NCBI RefSeq assembly: GCF_900103135.1
Contig: NZ_FNGO01000014.1
Coordinates: 1-64,000 of the forward strand
DNA from: Halarsenatibacter silvermanii
GTDB lineage: Bacteria > Bacillota > Halanaerobiia > Halanaerobiales > Halarsenatibacteraceae
Direction of reading: 5' to 3'
DNA length: 64,000 nucleotides
Under the pieces are notes generated by a model that saw only the letters and a list, made by a program, of their open reading frames with translations, was not told the DNA's origin and ran no database searches. This document shows, piece by piece, positions 8,011-17,104 of the stretch. Positions within the stretch are counted from its first letter, which is position 1. Every line of letters starts with the position of its first letter. The position numbers were made by a program, and so were the translations under genes.

Positions 8011-8784
8011 CTACAAAAATATAGCCAGTATAGCAGAACCTAACATCCAGCAGTAATATGCAAAAAAGAAAAGGCTCTGCCTCTCGACAATATGCTGAAG
8101 CAATTTGATCGCTGCAAAACCCGAAATAACTGCTGTAATCGTTCCTGTTATGATCATATTTACTCCCACATCCCCTGTTCCCGTCTGGATAACTTCTATC
8201 AATTCCAGTGATGTAGCTGCCAGCACAACCGGCACAGACATCAAAAAAGAATATTTCACCGCCAGCCTTCTATCCAGACCGCTGTGGAGTCCGCTGACTA
8301 TTGTCATACCCGACCGCGAAAGACCGGGGAAAAGAGCGAGCATCTGGGCCAGTCCTACGATAACCGCGTCCTTAAGCTGCATCTCTTCCATATCCCGCCC
8401 CTTGTTCGCAGCATATTTAGAAGTAAATAAAACCAATCCTGTTACCAGCAGCATAAAACCCACAATTATAGTAGTGGCAAAAACTCTGTCAAAAAAAGGT
8501 TTGAGAATAAAGCCGACCGTGCCCACAGGCAGAATTCCGATGATTATGTATTTAACTAAGCGGGGATAACGCGGGTTGAATGAAAAAATTTCTTTTATAT
8601 CCCGCCTGAAAACGAGAATAATGGCCAGTAGATTGCCGAAATGTAGAAAAACGCTCAAAGTCAGTCGCTGCTCTATTCCAAAAAAATGCTGCAGAAGAAC
8701 GAGATGACCTGAGCTGCTGACAGGCATCGGATCAACTACTCCCTGTAAAAGTCCCAGCAGAACAGCTTCAATTAGCTCTGTCAA
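8011..8784 (-). CDS. uppP: Undecaprenyl-diphosphatase
   Basis: A 257-residue polytopic membrane enzyme of the BacA/UppP family, which dephosphorylates undecaprenyl diphosphate to recycle the peptidoglycan lipid carrier and confers bacitracin tolerance. The N-terminal signature (LGLLQGVVDPMPVSSSGHLVL region, about residues 11-31) has the conserved PVSSSGH. Where the family usually has a Glu in GxxEFLPVSSSGH this copy reads DPMPVSSSGH, a conservative change to Asp. The second motif PGLSRSGMT (about residues 154-162) is intact. Eight or so hydrophobic segments are visible. It is probably monocistronic. Confidence 0.9.
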   Translation of the reverse strand: MTELIEAVLLGLLQGVVDPMPVSSSGHLVLLQHFFGIEQRLTLSVFLHFGNLLAIILVFRRDIKEIFSFNPRYPRLVKYIIIGILPVGTVGFILKPFFDRVFATTIIVGFMLLVTGLVLFTSKYAANKGRDMEEMQLKDAVIVGLAQMLALFPGLSRSGMTIVSGLHSGLDRRLAVKYSFLMSVPVVLAATSLELIEVIQTGTGDVGVNMIITGTITAVISGFAAIKLLQHIVERQSLFFFAYYCWMLGSAILAIFL

Positions 8785-8841
8785 TTCCAGTTCACTCCTA
8801 ACCTGTTTATTTCAAATACTGCTTACAAAATTTTAGTTTCT

Positions 8842-9348
8842 CTAATCATCGTCCCGGTCATCGGGAGACCCGATGTCATAGACATTTTCCTCTTCAGGGG
8901 CTGAATTGTCAGATCCCCGATGCTTTTTTTTATTAAAATTTGAAAAACCAAAAGTTATAGTTTTGTTCGAGGAAAAGCTTTTCTTCTTCAGATGATTGCC
9001 TACATGTTTTCGCACCAGCCTGGCTGCCCTCGGCCGCGAGAACGGCAGAATAAAGGTAAAACCCAGAACATCAGTTATCAGTCCGGGGGTCAAAAGCATA
9101 CCCCCTCCTACCAGTATCAGAAGACCTTCAATCATATTGAGGGTGGGCATCTGCTGCCGACTCAAACTACTTTTAATTCTGTTCATAATCAAAAATCCCT
9201 GCATTTTTGCAGCAGTTATACCGATAACGCCGGTTGCAGCCACAAGCACCAGCGTAGGCAATAAACCTATTCTCCCTCCAACCCAGATCAAAAGTGCGAG
9301 TTCAGCCATGGGTATCAGGGCAAACAACAAAAGTAGTCGGATAAACAT
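8842..9348 (-). CDS. FxsA family membrane protein
   Basis: A 168-residue protein with the FxsA pattern: short N-terminal hydrophobic helices (FIRLLLLFALIPMAELALLIWVG), a Gly-rich LLPTLVLVAATGVIGI span, then a third span LLILVGGGMLLTPGLITDVLGF carrying the hallmark PGLITD. A basic, then acidic cytoplasmic tail ends the protein. FxsA of E. coli counters F-exclusion of phage T7; general role is unknown. The start is the ATG at 9348 preceded by GGAAGGAG; an earlier in-frame start at 9417 would overlap the rhomboid gene end and lacks a ribosome site. Confidence 0.85.
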   Translation of the reverse strand: MFIRLLLLFALIPMAELALLIWVGGRIGLLPTLVLVAATGVIGITAAKMQGFLIMNRIKSSLSRQQMPTLNMIEGLLILVGGGMLLTPGLITDVLGFTFILPFSRPRAARLVRKHVGNHLKKKSFSSNKTITFGFSNFNKKKHRGSDNSAPEEENVYDIGSPDDRDDD

Positions 9349-9413
9349 AATTTGCTCCTTCCCTAATTCACAGGAATGATAAATTATAAAAAGCGATAAT
9401 CCTATTCGGTAAT

Positions 9414-10085
9414 TCAATATCCAATCAAATCACTTCTTCTCCTGACAAAAATCCTGTAGAAAAAAGCTCCGAAAACAAAACCCCCTATATGAGCCCACCA
9501 GGCTATCCCCCCATAACTGGCTCCCATCGTCAGGGTCATGGTACCATAATAAACCTGTGTCAAAAACCAGAACCCCATAAATACAAATGCCGGAAGAGTT
9601 GTGATATAGGGAAAGATAAATATCGGAATCATAGTTAAAACTCTGGCCGAAGGAAATAAAAAAGCATAGGCGGCCATCACACCAGCTACAGCACCAGAAG
9701 CTCCTATAACCGGTATAATGGAATTTATATTGAAGTACATATGCGTCGAGGAAGCAGCCAATCCACTAAGAAGATAAAAAATCAAAAACGAAATTCTTCC
9801 CATTCTATCCTCAACATTGTCACCAAAAAGAGCCAGAATCCACATATTAACTATCAAATGCCCCAGGCCTCCGTGCATAAACATGGAAGTGAAGATCGTA
9901 TGAAATTCCCCCGCAGGATTCTGCCTGAAATAGATGGGAATCAACCCATAAGTCTCAATTACTCGATGAAGAGTGACCTCCGGCAGCCTGGCCTGCTGGA
10001 TATAGATAATAATGTTTATCGAAATTATTAACCCTGTAGCCAGAGGAATTTTTTGCCTGGGAACATCATCTCTTAAGGGTAGCAT
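9414..10085 (-). CDS. Rhomboid-family intramembrane serine protease
   Basis: A 223-residue six-span membrane protein. The catalytic serine S130 is in GASGAVAG and the catalytic histidine H199 is in AHIGGFVFG. The family loop HxxxHLxxNM appears as MHGGLGHLIVNMWIL. These make an active rhomboid protease likely, cleaving single-span membrane substrates within the bilayer. The N-terminus MLPLRDDVP is the usual short cytoplasmic lead of bacterial rhomboids. It ends 65 bases before the FxsA start, so the two could be cotranscribed. Confidence 0.92.
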   Translation of the reverse strand: MLPLRDDVPRQKIPLATGLIISINIIIYIQQARLPEVTLHRVIETYGLIPIYFRQNPAGEFHTIFTSMFMHGGLGHLIVNMWILALFGDNVEDRMGRISFLIFYLLSGLAASSTHMYFNINSIIPVIGASGAVAGVMAAYAFLFPSARVLTMIPIFIFPYITTLPAFVFMGFWFLTQVYYGTMTLTMGASYGGIAWWAHIGGFVFGAFFYRIFVRRRSDLIGY

Positions 10086-10255
10086 ATTATATTTTCTCTC
10101 CCAAGATTTAATACGACTTCTCTAACCCATAATAAAATCCATCAGATCGATATATCTTTTATCAAAACACGGGTGGAAATGAAGAGTAAAATATATTATT
10201 CTTGTCTAAAGAGGACAATGAAAATTAATTATTAAGTTTATTAGGAGGTAATACT

Positions 10256-10819
10256 ATGGTATCGGAGTCTGGACTAGATATCAAGCAGATCAAAAAGGAT
10301 TTAAAGCTAATTCTGGAAGATATGATAGAATTATCAAAATTTAAAGCTGAAAATGTGATAGTCATCGGCTGCAGCACCAGCGAAATAGCCGGAGCAAATA
10401 TCGGAAAAAGCTCCCGGCCAGAACTGGCCCGAAAAATATTTCCGATAATAAAGTCTAAATTATATGAGGAAAACTTAAATCTCGCGTTTCAGTGCTGCGA
10501 ACATCTCAACAGGGCCCTGGTAACCGATAAAAAAATTGCGGAGAACAGAAATCTGCCGGTGGTAACTGTCATACCTCATAAAAATGCAGGAGGTGCTCTG
10601 GCAGCTGAAGCTTATAATCAGCTGGAAAATCCGGTGGTGGTGGAAAAAATAAAAGCGGAAGGTGGAATCGATATAGGAGATACCTTCATAGGCATGCATC
10701 TCAGAGAAGTCGCAGTTCCCATACGCAGTCGGCTTAATTATCTGGGGGAAGCTCATGTAACTCTGGCCAAAACCAGGCCAAAACTGATAGGTGGAAAAAG
10801 AGCTCACTATCCCGAATAA
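10256..10819 (+). CDS. TIGR01440/DUF436 family protein (UPF0340)
   Basis: A 187-residue protein of the YwlG-like UPF0340 family. It shows VIVIGCSTSEIAGANIGK (about residues 38-55), QCCEHLNRALV (about 82-92) and late DIGDTFIGMHL and VPIRSRLNYLGEAHV segments, matching the family along its length. The fold is related to pantothenate-type alpha/beta proteins; no reaction is established. GGAGG lies 9 bases upstream of the ATG. It is monocistronic and ends before the tRNA-His gene on the opposite strand. Confidence 0.85.
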   Translation: MVSESGLDIKQIKKDLKLILEDMIELSKFKAENVIVIGCSTSEIAGANIGKSSRPELARKIFPIIKSKLYEENLNLAFQCCEHLNRALVTDKKIAENRNLPVVTVIPHKNAGGALAAEAYNQLENPVVVEKIKAEGGIDIGDTFIGMHLREVAVPIRSRLNYLGEAHVTLAKTRPKLIGGKRAHYPE

Positions 10820-10882
10820 GAAAAATATCTTTGAAATATCAAAACCCCAAAATAGATTGAATAGTAACCGCAAAAATTAAAA

Positions 10883-10959
10883 TGGGGTGGATGAAGGGAT
10901 TCGAACCCTCGACCTCAGGATCCACAATCCTGCGCTCTAACCCCTGAGCTACATCCACC
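10883..10959 (-). tRNA. tRNA-His (GTG anticodon)
   Basis: Read on the minus strand, the acceptor stem GTGGATG pairs with CATCCAC, the discriminator is C73 and CCA is encoded. The anticodon loop TTGTGGA gives GTG. The extra G at position -1, specific for tRNA-His, is encoded at 10959. The T arm holds GGTTCGAATCC. Confidence 0.97.
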
Positions 10960-10979
10960 ACATAAATATACTCATTAAT

Positions 10980-11052
10980 TATCTTTTCCACTGTAAATTA
11001 TACCCTGATTAAAAGCTTTTGTCAAGGATTGATTAAGAAAAATTAAAGCTTT
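10980..11052 (-). repeat. Diverged 3'-flank repeat, copy 1
   Basis: About 73 bases resembling 15051-15123 at roughly 80% identity by eye. It covers the last codons and 3' flank of the 984-residue signalling gene. Its partner is in the same place after the 586-residue paralogue, so the repeat is a trace of gene duplication. Confidence 0.6.
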
Positions 11053-13997
11053 GCTTGTGATGGAGATGTCTGAATGATTTCCACAAACATTTCGGCCAAT
11101 TCAGGGTCAAACTGCGTTCCTGCACATTTATTTATTTCTTCTAAAGCTTCATCATTGCTCATAGCTTCTTTATAAGGTCTACCAGCAGTCATCACATCAT
11201 AGGCATCTACAATGGAAATTATTCTGGATAAAAGAGGTATTTCATCACCTTCTAACCCTACAGGATAGCCGCTGCCGTTCCAGTGTTCGTGGTGATAAAG
11301 AATTGCCGGGGCGATAGGAGAAAACTCCTCGGTTGCCGATGCTATTTTATAACCCATCTCGGGGTGTTCTTTTATAATCTGCCATTCTTCTTCTGTTAAA
11401 TCACCATTCCTGGTTAAAATATCTTCGGAAATTGTAACTTTACCTATATCATGAAGAGTAGCAACCAGCGTGAGGTCATTAACTTGCTCACTGTTTAAGT
11501 CGGCCTCATTTCCCAATTCATGAGCAAGCTCGGTCATTCTCATCGAATGCTCTCTTGTCTCTGCGCTTTTTGCTTCCAGAGTTGCCAGCATATTCTGTAC
11601 CAGCTTATTTTCCGCACTTCGCGACTTTGTTAATTTATCTTTATACATTCTTTCATCGGCTCTATTAAAAACAGTTTCGAATGAGATTTCTTCTTTCTTA
11701 TTAGCTGCAAGGCCAATACCTAATGTAATCGGTATATCTTTGAATTCTGCCTCTTCAGATGCACTCTCAATTCTTTCTATGATTTCTTCGGCCATTTCCC
11801 TATCTGTCTGAGGTAATAGGATGACAAATTCATCGCCAGCCCAGCGCGCCACCAAATCTTCACTTCTGGTAATATTCCGTAATATTTCCGAGACTTTTAT
11901 TAAATATTTGTCCCCTACATCGTGTCCATAGGTATCGTTGACTATTTTGAGACCATTGACATCACAGTATATTAAACTGATAGGATGCTGTCTTTCTGTA
12001 TCCAGGCGCTCCATCTCTTTCTCCATAAAAGTGCGGTTATATAAATCTGTCAGGTCATCATGAAAGCTCATGTATTTTAATTGCTCTTTTCGTTTTTTTC
12101 TCGCGGTTATATCCTGGACAAAAGCTAATTCATACTTCTTATCTTTATACTGCAAATAACGGCTTATCACTTCAGCCGGAAATTTTTTCCCAGCTTTTCT
12201 TATCAGCTGTGTCTCCAGCTTGTCATGCTTTTTTTCATTAATCCTCTGCCACTCCTTGTCATGATTTTCTGTCTGAAAGTTCGGGTCTATATCAGCAACT
12301 TTCATACCAACTAACTCATCTTTTGAGTAACTCAAAATTTCACAGGCTCTATCATTGGCATATTCAAATTCGCCTTCAGGGGTCACCCAAAAAACTCCCA
12401 CAGGGGCTTTATCCACAGAAAATTGTGTTAGTTTGAGATCTTCTTCCCTTTTCTTCCTCTCGGTTATATCCCTGACAAATTCTACTATACCTGTAACTTC
12501 TCCTGTATCCTCTTCAATCATGGGATAGCTAAAAAGCTCTAAATGTTGAGATTCAGAGTCTTCCAGCCCGGGAACTATTTCTTTTTCTACCTCTCCACTC
12601 TCCAGAGCACGCAGAGTAGGACATTCTTCGCAGGGCTCATTCTTATTGCGATATACCTGATGACATTTTTTGCCTTCCAAGGGAGCATTTTCACTATACA
12701 ATCTCTTCATAGTATCGTTGGCATATCTTATTGTTAAATCAGGGTCCAGAACAGAGATTCCGTCCTGGATGCTTGCCAGTATTGCTTCCAGATAGTTTTT
12801 GGTTTTTTGTAATTCCTCTCTATTTCTTTTTAATTCAGTAATATCATCGTATATAGTATAAGCACCTTCTATCTCATTTTCAGTAACTATAGGCACACCA
12901 TGGAATAAATACTCTCCAGGATTGCCTTCTTTGTCATAACGAGTACCTTCACCTCTTTTTTTATTGCCGCGAAGAAATTCATTTGTTGCCTCTCTGTCAG
13001 CATAACCTTCTTTACCCCATTCCAAAACATCATCTAAATGCTCTCCCTTTATCTCCGATAATTGATAGCCAAAACAATTTTTAAATTCTTCATTAATATC
13101 AACAATTTTACCCTCATCATCAAGCATGGCTGTAGCAGAAGTGTTATTTTCAAAAAGAGATTCAAAACGTTCTTTTTCCTTACTTAGCTCCCTTTCAGAC
13201 TTTTTGCGTTCGGTGATATCTCTGGATATCCCTTCCACTCTTACTGGCTTATCATTCTCATTATATATCATTTTGGCTTTATCCTGGACCCATTTTATAT
13301 TGCCATCTTTAGTTATTACTCTATTTTCCTTTACTGCTCTGCCTTTTTCTTGAACCTCTTTTAATACCTTTTCATCCAGGTGTCTATCCTCAGGGTGAGT
13401 TGCCTTCTTCCACAATTCAGGATCTTCTCTAAATTCCTCAGGAGAGTAGCCATATATATCTTCAGCGGCAGAATTTATAAATTCAACGCTTAGATCAGGC
13501 CATGATAAAGACCAGATTACATCATCTGTATTATTTAAAATATTATTGAGTTTCTCTTTATTATTTTTTAATTCTTTTTCTGTTTTCTTTCTTTCAGCTA
13601 TATCTTCATGCATCACTGCAGCTTTATTTTCTGCAAATGTCTGTACCTTAAGCTTAAACCAGCGTATTTCCTCAGCTAAATGACAGGGGTATTCCAGAAA
13701 AAAGTTATCCATCTCTCCAGCCAGCACTGCCTCTATACCCTCAGCTGCTTTTCTCGCTGTTTCAGCCCCTTCTCCTTCGGCATTTCTTGCTATCTTTAAA
13801 TAATCTTCTCCCAGGCCATAATTATCCCAGGCCATATCATTGGCCCGGGCAAACTCTATCCAGGCTTTGTTTATATATATAATTTTTCCTTTTTCATCCA
13901 AAATTGCTGCATTTTCATCCATTGTATCAATAAAAGATAAAAATTCTTTGCTTATCTCATAATCATCAGAGAGTAGTTTTATGGAATTGGTTTCCAT
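11043..13997 (-). CDS. Multi-PAS GGDEF / HD-GYP signalling protein
   Basis: A 984-residue cytoplasmic protein for cyclic-di-GMP turnover. Five PAS-type sensor modules can be traced at about residues 20-135, 150-270, 278-395, 400-515 and 525-640. The fourth holds clustered Cys (GKKCHQVYRN then CEECP), which could bind metal or a redox cofactor. A GGDEF domain follows (about 645-800) with the I-site RSED and a signature reading AGDEF instead of GGDEF. The C-terminal HD-GYP phosphodiesterase (about 800-975) keeps HDIGK, the second HH and GSGYP. No membrane span is visible. It is a paralogue of the protein at 15147-16907. Either synthesis or breakdown of c-di-GMP could dominate. Confidence 0.9.
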   Translation of the reverse strand: METNSIKLLSDDYEISKEFLSFIDTMDENAAILDEKGKIIYINKAWIEFARANDMAWDNYGLGEDYLKIARNAEGEGAETARKAAEGIEAVLAGEMDNFFLEYPCHLAEEIRWFKLKVQTFAENKAAVMHEDIAERKKTEKELKNNKEKLNNILNNTDDVIWSLSWPDLSVEFINSAAEDIYGYSPEEFREDPELWKKATHPEDRHLDEKVLKEVQEKGRAVKENRVITKDGNIKWVQDKAKMIYNENDKPVRVEGISRDITERKKSERELSKEKERFESLFENNTSATAMLDDEGKIVDINEEFKNCFGYQLSEIKGEHLDDVLEWGKEGYADREATNEFLRGNKKRGEGTRYDKEGNPGEYLFHGVPIVTENEIEGAYTIYDDITELKRNREELQKTKNYLEAILASIQDGISVLDPDLTIRYANDTMKRLYSENAPLEGKKCHQVYRNKNEPCEECPTLRALESGEVEKEIVPGLEDSESQHLELFSYPMIEEDTGEVTGIVEFVRDITERKKREEDLKLTQFSVDKAPVGVFWVTPEGEFEYANDRACEILSYSKDELVGMKVADIDPNFQTENHDKEWQRINEKKHDKLETQLIRKAGKKFPAEVISRYLQYKDKKYELAFVQDITARKKRKEQLKYMSFHDDLTDLYNRTFMEKEMERLDTERQHPISLIYCDVNGLKIVNDTYGHDVGDKYLIKVSEILRNITRSEDLVARWAGDEFVILLPQTDREMAEEIIERIESASEEAEFKDIPITLGIGLAANKKEEISFETVFNRADERMYKDKLTKSRSAENKLVQNMLATLEAKSAETREHSMRMTELAHELGNEADLNSEQVNDLTLVATLHDIGKVTISEDILTRNGDLTEEEWQIIKEHPEMGYKIASATEEFSPIAPAILYHHEHWNGSGYPVGLEGDEIPLLSRIISIVDAYDVMTAGRPYKEAMSNDEALEEINKCAGTQFDPELAEMFVEIIQTSPSQAKL

Positions 13998-14140
13998 ATC
14001 ATCACCTCTTTTGCAGGTTAGGGCAACTCCAATAATTCATAAAATTTTTACTAAAATTAAACATGAAGGGGGCTGGATCTGAATATTCTGATCAGTTAAA
14101 AAAATCCTGGCCCTTTGCTGCTTGAATTTGAGGTCTGGTA

Positions 14141-14536
14141 TTAATTCTCATACAATATCTCTTCGGCAGCTAATATATAAATCAACTCATTCTTAATCTT
14201 ATTAATTTCCATCTCAGTCTCAATATCTGAGTTTATTTTTGATCCCCTATCTGACTTTATATTTGTATCATGGCGATCTTTATTTTTTGCAGTATCTAAT
14301 TTAACTATTTTAGAGGATGGCCTTCCTCCAATAATTTCTTTCATCATCATTTTGTATTCCTCTTGATTTTCAGGATTATCTCTTACCAGATGATAGAATT
14401 TCATCAAGATATCTTCCGTGCTCATCTCAAAAAGCTCCATATATTCTTCCAGCGAATCGCTCTCTTCTTCCAATAAATATATTATTTGCTCTGCAAGCTT
14501 TTTGATCAATTTTTCCTGATCTATAGTATTTTCCAT
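14141..14536 (-). CDS. Hypothetical protein between two c-di-GMP genes
   Basis: A 131-residue highly charged protein that I do not recognise. The N-terminal 80 residues are predicted helical, with an acidic stretch (LLEEESDSLEEYMELF). The middle is a polar Lys/Asp/Ser linker, and the C-terminus is a helix (INKIKNELIYILAAEEILYEN). No Cys and no membrane span. The ATG at 14536 is preceded by GGGGAG at proper spacing, which beats the in-frame ATG 8 codons upstream. It sits between the two GGDEF/HD-GYP genes on the same strand and may be an accessory to them, but this is position only. Confidence 0.6.
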   Translation of the reverse strand: MENTIDQEKLIKKLAEQIIYLLEEESDSLEEYMELFEMSTEDILMKFYHLVRDNPENQEEYKMMMKEIIGGRPSSKIVKLDTAKNKDRHDTNIKSDRGSKINSDIETEMEINKIKNELIYILAAEEILYEN

Positions 14537-15146
14537 GAGTATTCTCCCCTTACTCTCCATTTATACTCTTGCTGCTCAGGCATATATGCTATTATAACGT
14601 GTATATAAGCCTCTCTCACGGCTTCAATTTCTTTTATGATGTAAATAATGCACATGGGTTATTAAATCAACAGAGATGGTTTTAAGGGCAATAGAGATGA
14701 CATTTATTTTGTCAATTATAATGGAGTACTGGCCAATAAGTTAAAATTTCTGCAGTGATTGCTTCTGAAATGTATTCTTTTCATATAATTCAATATGCTT
14801 TCAGTAAAACCTTCTCAATTTACAAATTGAGAAGGATAATAGGGCAATCAACTCTAACCATCTATAAAATATAGATCTTTGCCACTAATTTTCCCGGGAG
14901 TATTCTTCATTCTATAAAAACAATAAAAATTAACCCCCTGTCTTGATGATCTCAAACAGGAGGATAAATAATAGACTATTCATATTCAATTTAGCTTTGA
15001 TCAGCCAGAAGAATAACTTATTTATGTCGATCATCAATAAAAATATTCTTTATCTTTTCCGCTGTAAATTATACTTGGCTTAAAAGATTTTATCAAAGAT
15101 TGATCTGCAAAAATAACAGCTTTTTTTAAATCATCATATTTCATAT
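14537..15146 (-). other. Long intergenic stretch with inverted repeats
   Basis: About 610 bases without a credible gene. It holds a 26-base perfect inverted repeat at 14810-14835 (12-bp arms, 2-base loop) followed on the minus strand by TTTT. A second hairpin at 14937-14960 is followed on the minus strand by GGGTTAATTTTTATT and is terminator-like. Both could end the transcript of the 586-residue gene. The segment 15051-15123 is the diverged repeat described separately. Confidence 0.6.
15051..15123 (-). repeat. Diverged 3'-flank repeat, copy 2
   Basis: Partner of 10980-11052. Here the homologous stretch is entirely downstream of the stop codon, because the 586-residue protein ends earlier than its paralogue. 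Confidence 0.6.
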
Positions 15147-16907
15147 TTACAGCTCATCATTTTGGGCCATATCAATAAATTCAGCGACCAGCCGCGGATC
15201 AAACTGACTGCCTGCACATCTTTCCAGCTCCTGCAGCACCTCTTTCCTGCTCATAGGTTCCTTATACGGCCTTCCATTTGCCATTACATCATAGGCATCG
15301 ACGATGGAGATGATCCTTGATAAAAGAGGTATGTCATCGCCCTGCAGACCCTCAGGATACCCGCCTCCATCCCAGCGCTCATGATGAGCCAGTATTTCAT
15401 CGGCTACCGAAGAAAAATCATCACAGGAAAGCGCTATCTTGTACCCGATATGAGGATGTTCTTTAATGCGTTCCCATTCTTCTTCATTCAAATTTTCAGG
15501 TTTTGTAAGAATATCTTCAGAAATATTAACCTTGCCGATATCATGCAGGGTGGCAAGCAGGGAAAGGTTATTCAATTGATTATTTGAAAGGCCAATTCTT
15601 TCTCCCAGTTTTATCGCCATTACCGCCAGGCGGTTGGTATGAGCTTCAGTTTCTGGACTTTTAGCTTCCAGAGAGGATAGTAAGCTTTTTAATATTTTAT
15701 TGGTGGCACTTTTTTGAGCTGTTAATTTATCCTGATACATTCTGTCATCGGCTTCATTTAAAACTTCAAATATATCCTGATCTTTATCTTCTTTAACAGC
15801 ATAGCCCACACCTAAAGAGACCGGCAGCCTATCGCTCTCTGTTTTTTTGCACTTTTCTTTTATTCTGCTGAGTATATCCTCAGCCTCCGATTCACCGGTT
15901 TTGGGCAGCAATATACTGAATTCATCGCCACCCCAGCGGGCCAGAATATCTTCTTTCCTGAATACATCCTGCAGCAGATCTGCAGTCTTAACAAGCAGTT
16001 CATCTCCATATTTATGCCCAAAGCTGTCATTTATTAGTTTCATGCCATTTATATCGATAATAAAAATACAGAGAGGCAGCTGCCTTTCTGTATCCAGGCG
16101 TATCATTTCCTCTTCAAAAAATCTTCTGTTATATAATTTAGTGAGGTGGTCATGAAACAGAAGATAATTGATTCTTTCCTCTTTTTCTTTCCTATCAGTT
16201 ATATCTCTGGCCGCGCAAAGAATCTTTTGGTTTCCCTTTACCCAAATCTTTTGAGCATTGATTTTCACAGGAACTTCATTTCCGCGACCGGTATAAAAAT
16301 CAGCGGTGAATAAAGTTTCTTCATTTTTATCAATAACTCTGATCAGCTCACTTATACCTTCATCGGACATGAATTTTTCCGGAGACTCATTCTTTAAAGA
16401 TTTATTATCATATTTGAGATTTTTCAACAGTTTATTATTTATTTCGCTTATTTTAAAACTACGATCTTTTTCATCGACAATATCAAGTAGAAATACCATG
16501 TCATTGAGACTGTCAAATATATATCTATATTTGTTTTTCAGAGCCCTGTTTTCTTCATATAATTTTTTGTTTTTGACTAAATTTTTCGCCCTCGCCAGCA
16601 GTATATTTTTAGATACAGGCAGGTTAATGACATCATCAGCAATCTCAAACAAATACTGTGCTGCCTTATCTTTTTCTTTTTTAAGACAGATAACCGGAGT
16701 AAAAGCATTTTTGTCCGCTTTTAATTTCTTTATCCTGGATTTATATTCTTTAAAATAGCCAAGGTCAAATATTAATAAGTCACAGTCTTTAAAATTTACT
16801 GAATTATCAGAAAAAATGGTAAAACTACCGCTCAGCAAATTCTGAATGAGTTTTCTGTCTTTTTGATTGGACACCATCAATTTGATTTTTGTTCGGTTAT
16901 CAGCCAT
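15147..16907 (-). CDS. Degenerate receiver-PAS-GGDEF-HD-GYP protein
   Basis: A 586-residue cytoplasmic c-di-GMP protein. Residues 8-115 look like a response-regulator receiver: D48 in LLIFDL sits where the phospho-acceptor belongs, but the conserved Thr is not evident and the usual Lys-Pro is replaced by LP (INLPVS), so phosphorylation control is doubtful. A PAS module follows (about 125-240). The GGDEF domain (about 245-405) has an intact GGDEF and the I-site RKED. The HD-GYP domain (about 410-580) has HDIGK, HH and GGGYP. Both catalytic halves look complete. It is a close paralogue of the 984-residue protein from GGDEF to the C-terminus. Confidence 0.9.
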   Translation of the reverse strand: MADNRTKIKLMVSNQKDRKLIQNLLSGSFTIFSDNSVNFKDCDLLIFDLGYFKEYKSRIKKLKADKNAFTPVICLKKEKDKAAQYLFEIADDVINLPVSKNILLARAKNLVKNKKLYEENRALKNKYRYIFDSLNDMVFLLDIVDEKDRSFKISEINNKLLKNLKYDNKSLKNESPEKFMSDEGISELIRVIDKNEETLFTADFYTGRGNEVPVKINAQKIWVKGNQKILCAARDITDRKEKEERINYLLFHDHLTKLYNRRFFEEEMIRLDTERQLPLCIFIIDINGMKLINDSFGHKYGDELLVKTADLLQDVFRKEDILARWGGDEFSILLPKTGESEAEDILSRIKEKCKKTESDRLPVSLGVGYAVKEDKDQDIFEVLNEADDRMYQDKLTAQKSATNKILKSLLSSLEAKSPETEAHTNRLAVMAIKLGERIGLSNNQLNNLSLLATLHDIGKVNISEDILTKPENLNEEEWERIKEHPHIGYKIALSCDDFSSVADEILAHHERWDGGGYPEGLQGDDIPLLSRIISIVDAYDVMANGRPYKEPMSRKEVLQELERCAGSQFDPRLVAEFIDMAQNDEL

Positions 16908-17104
16908 GATTGCTTAATTCCTTTCCGCTGATAACACTCAGATTTTTCATAAGCTCTTCTGCCTCCAGTTCATACCCTGCCAGTCATGATAAAAATTAAT
17001 AAAGCCGTCCTCTGGCGATAGTTGACAGATATAATAACTCTGGATATTATCACAAAGATGAAAATTCATATATTCACCCTGAGATAATCCAAAACCTTTG
17101 CTTT

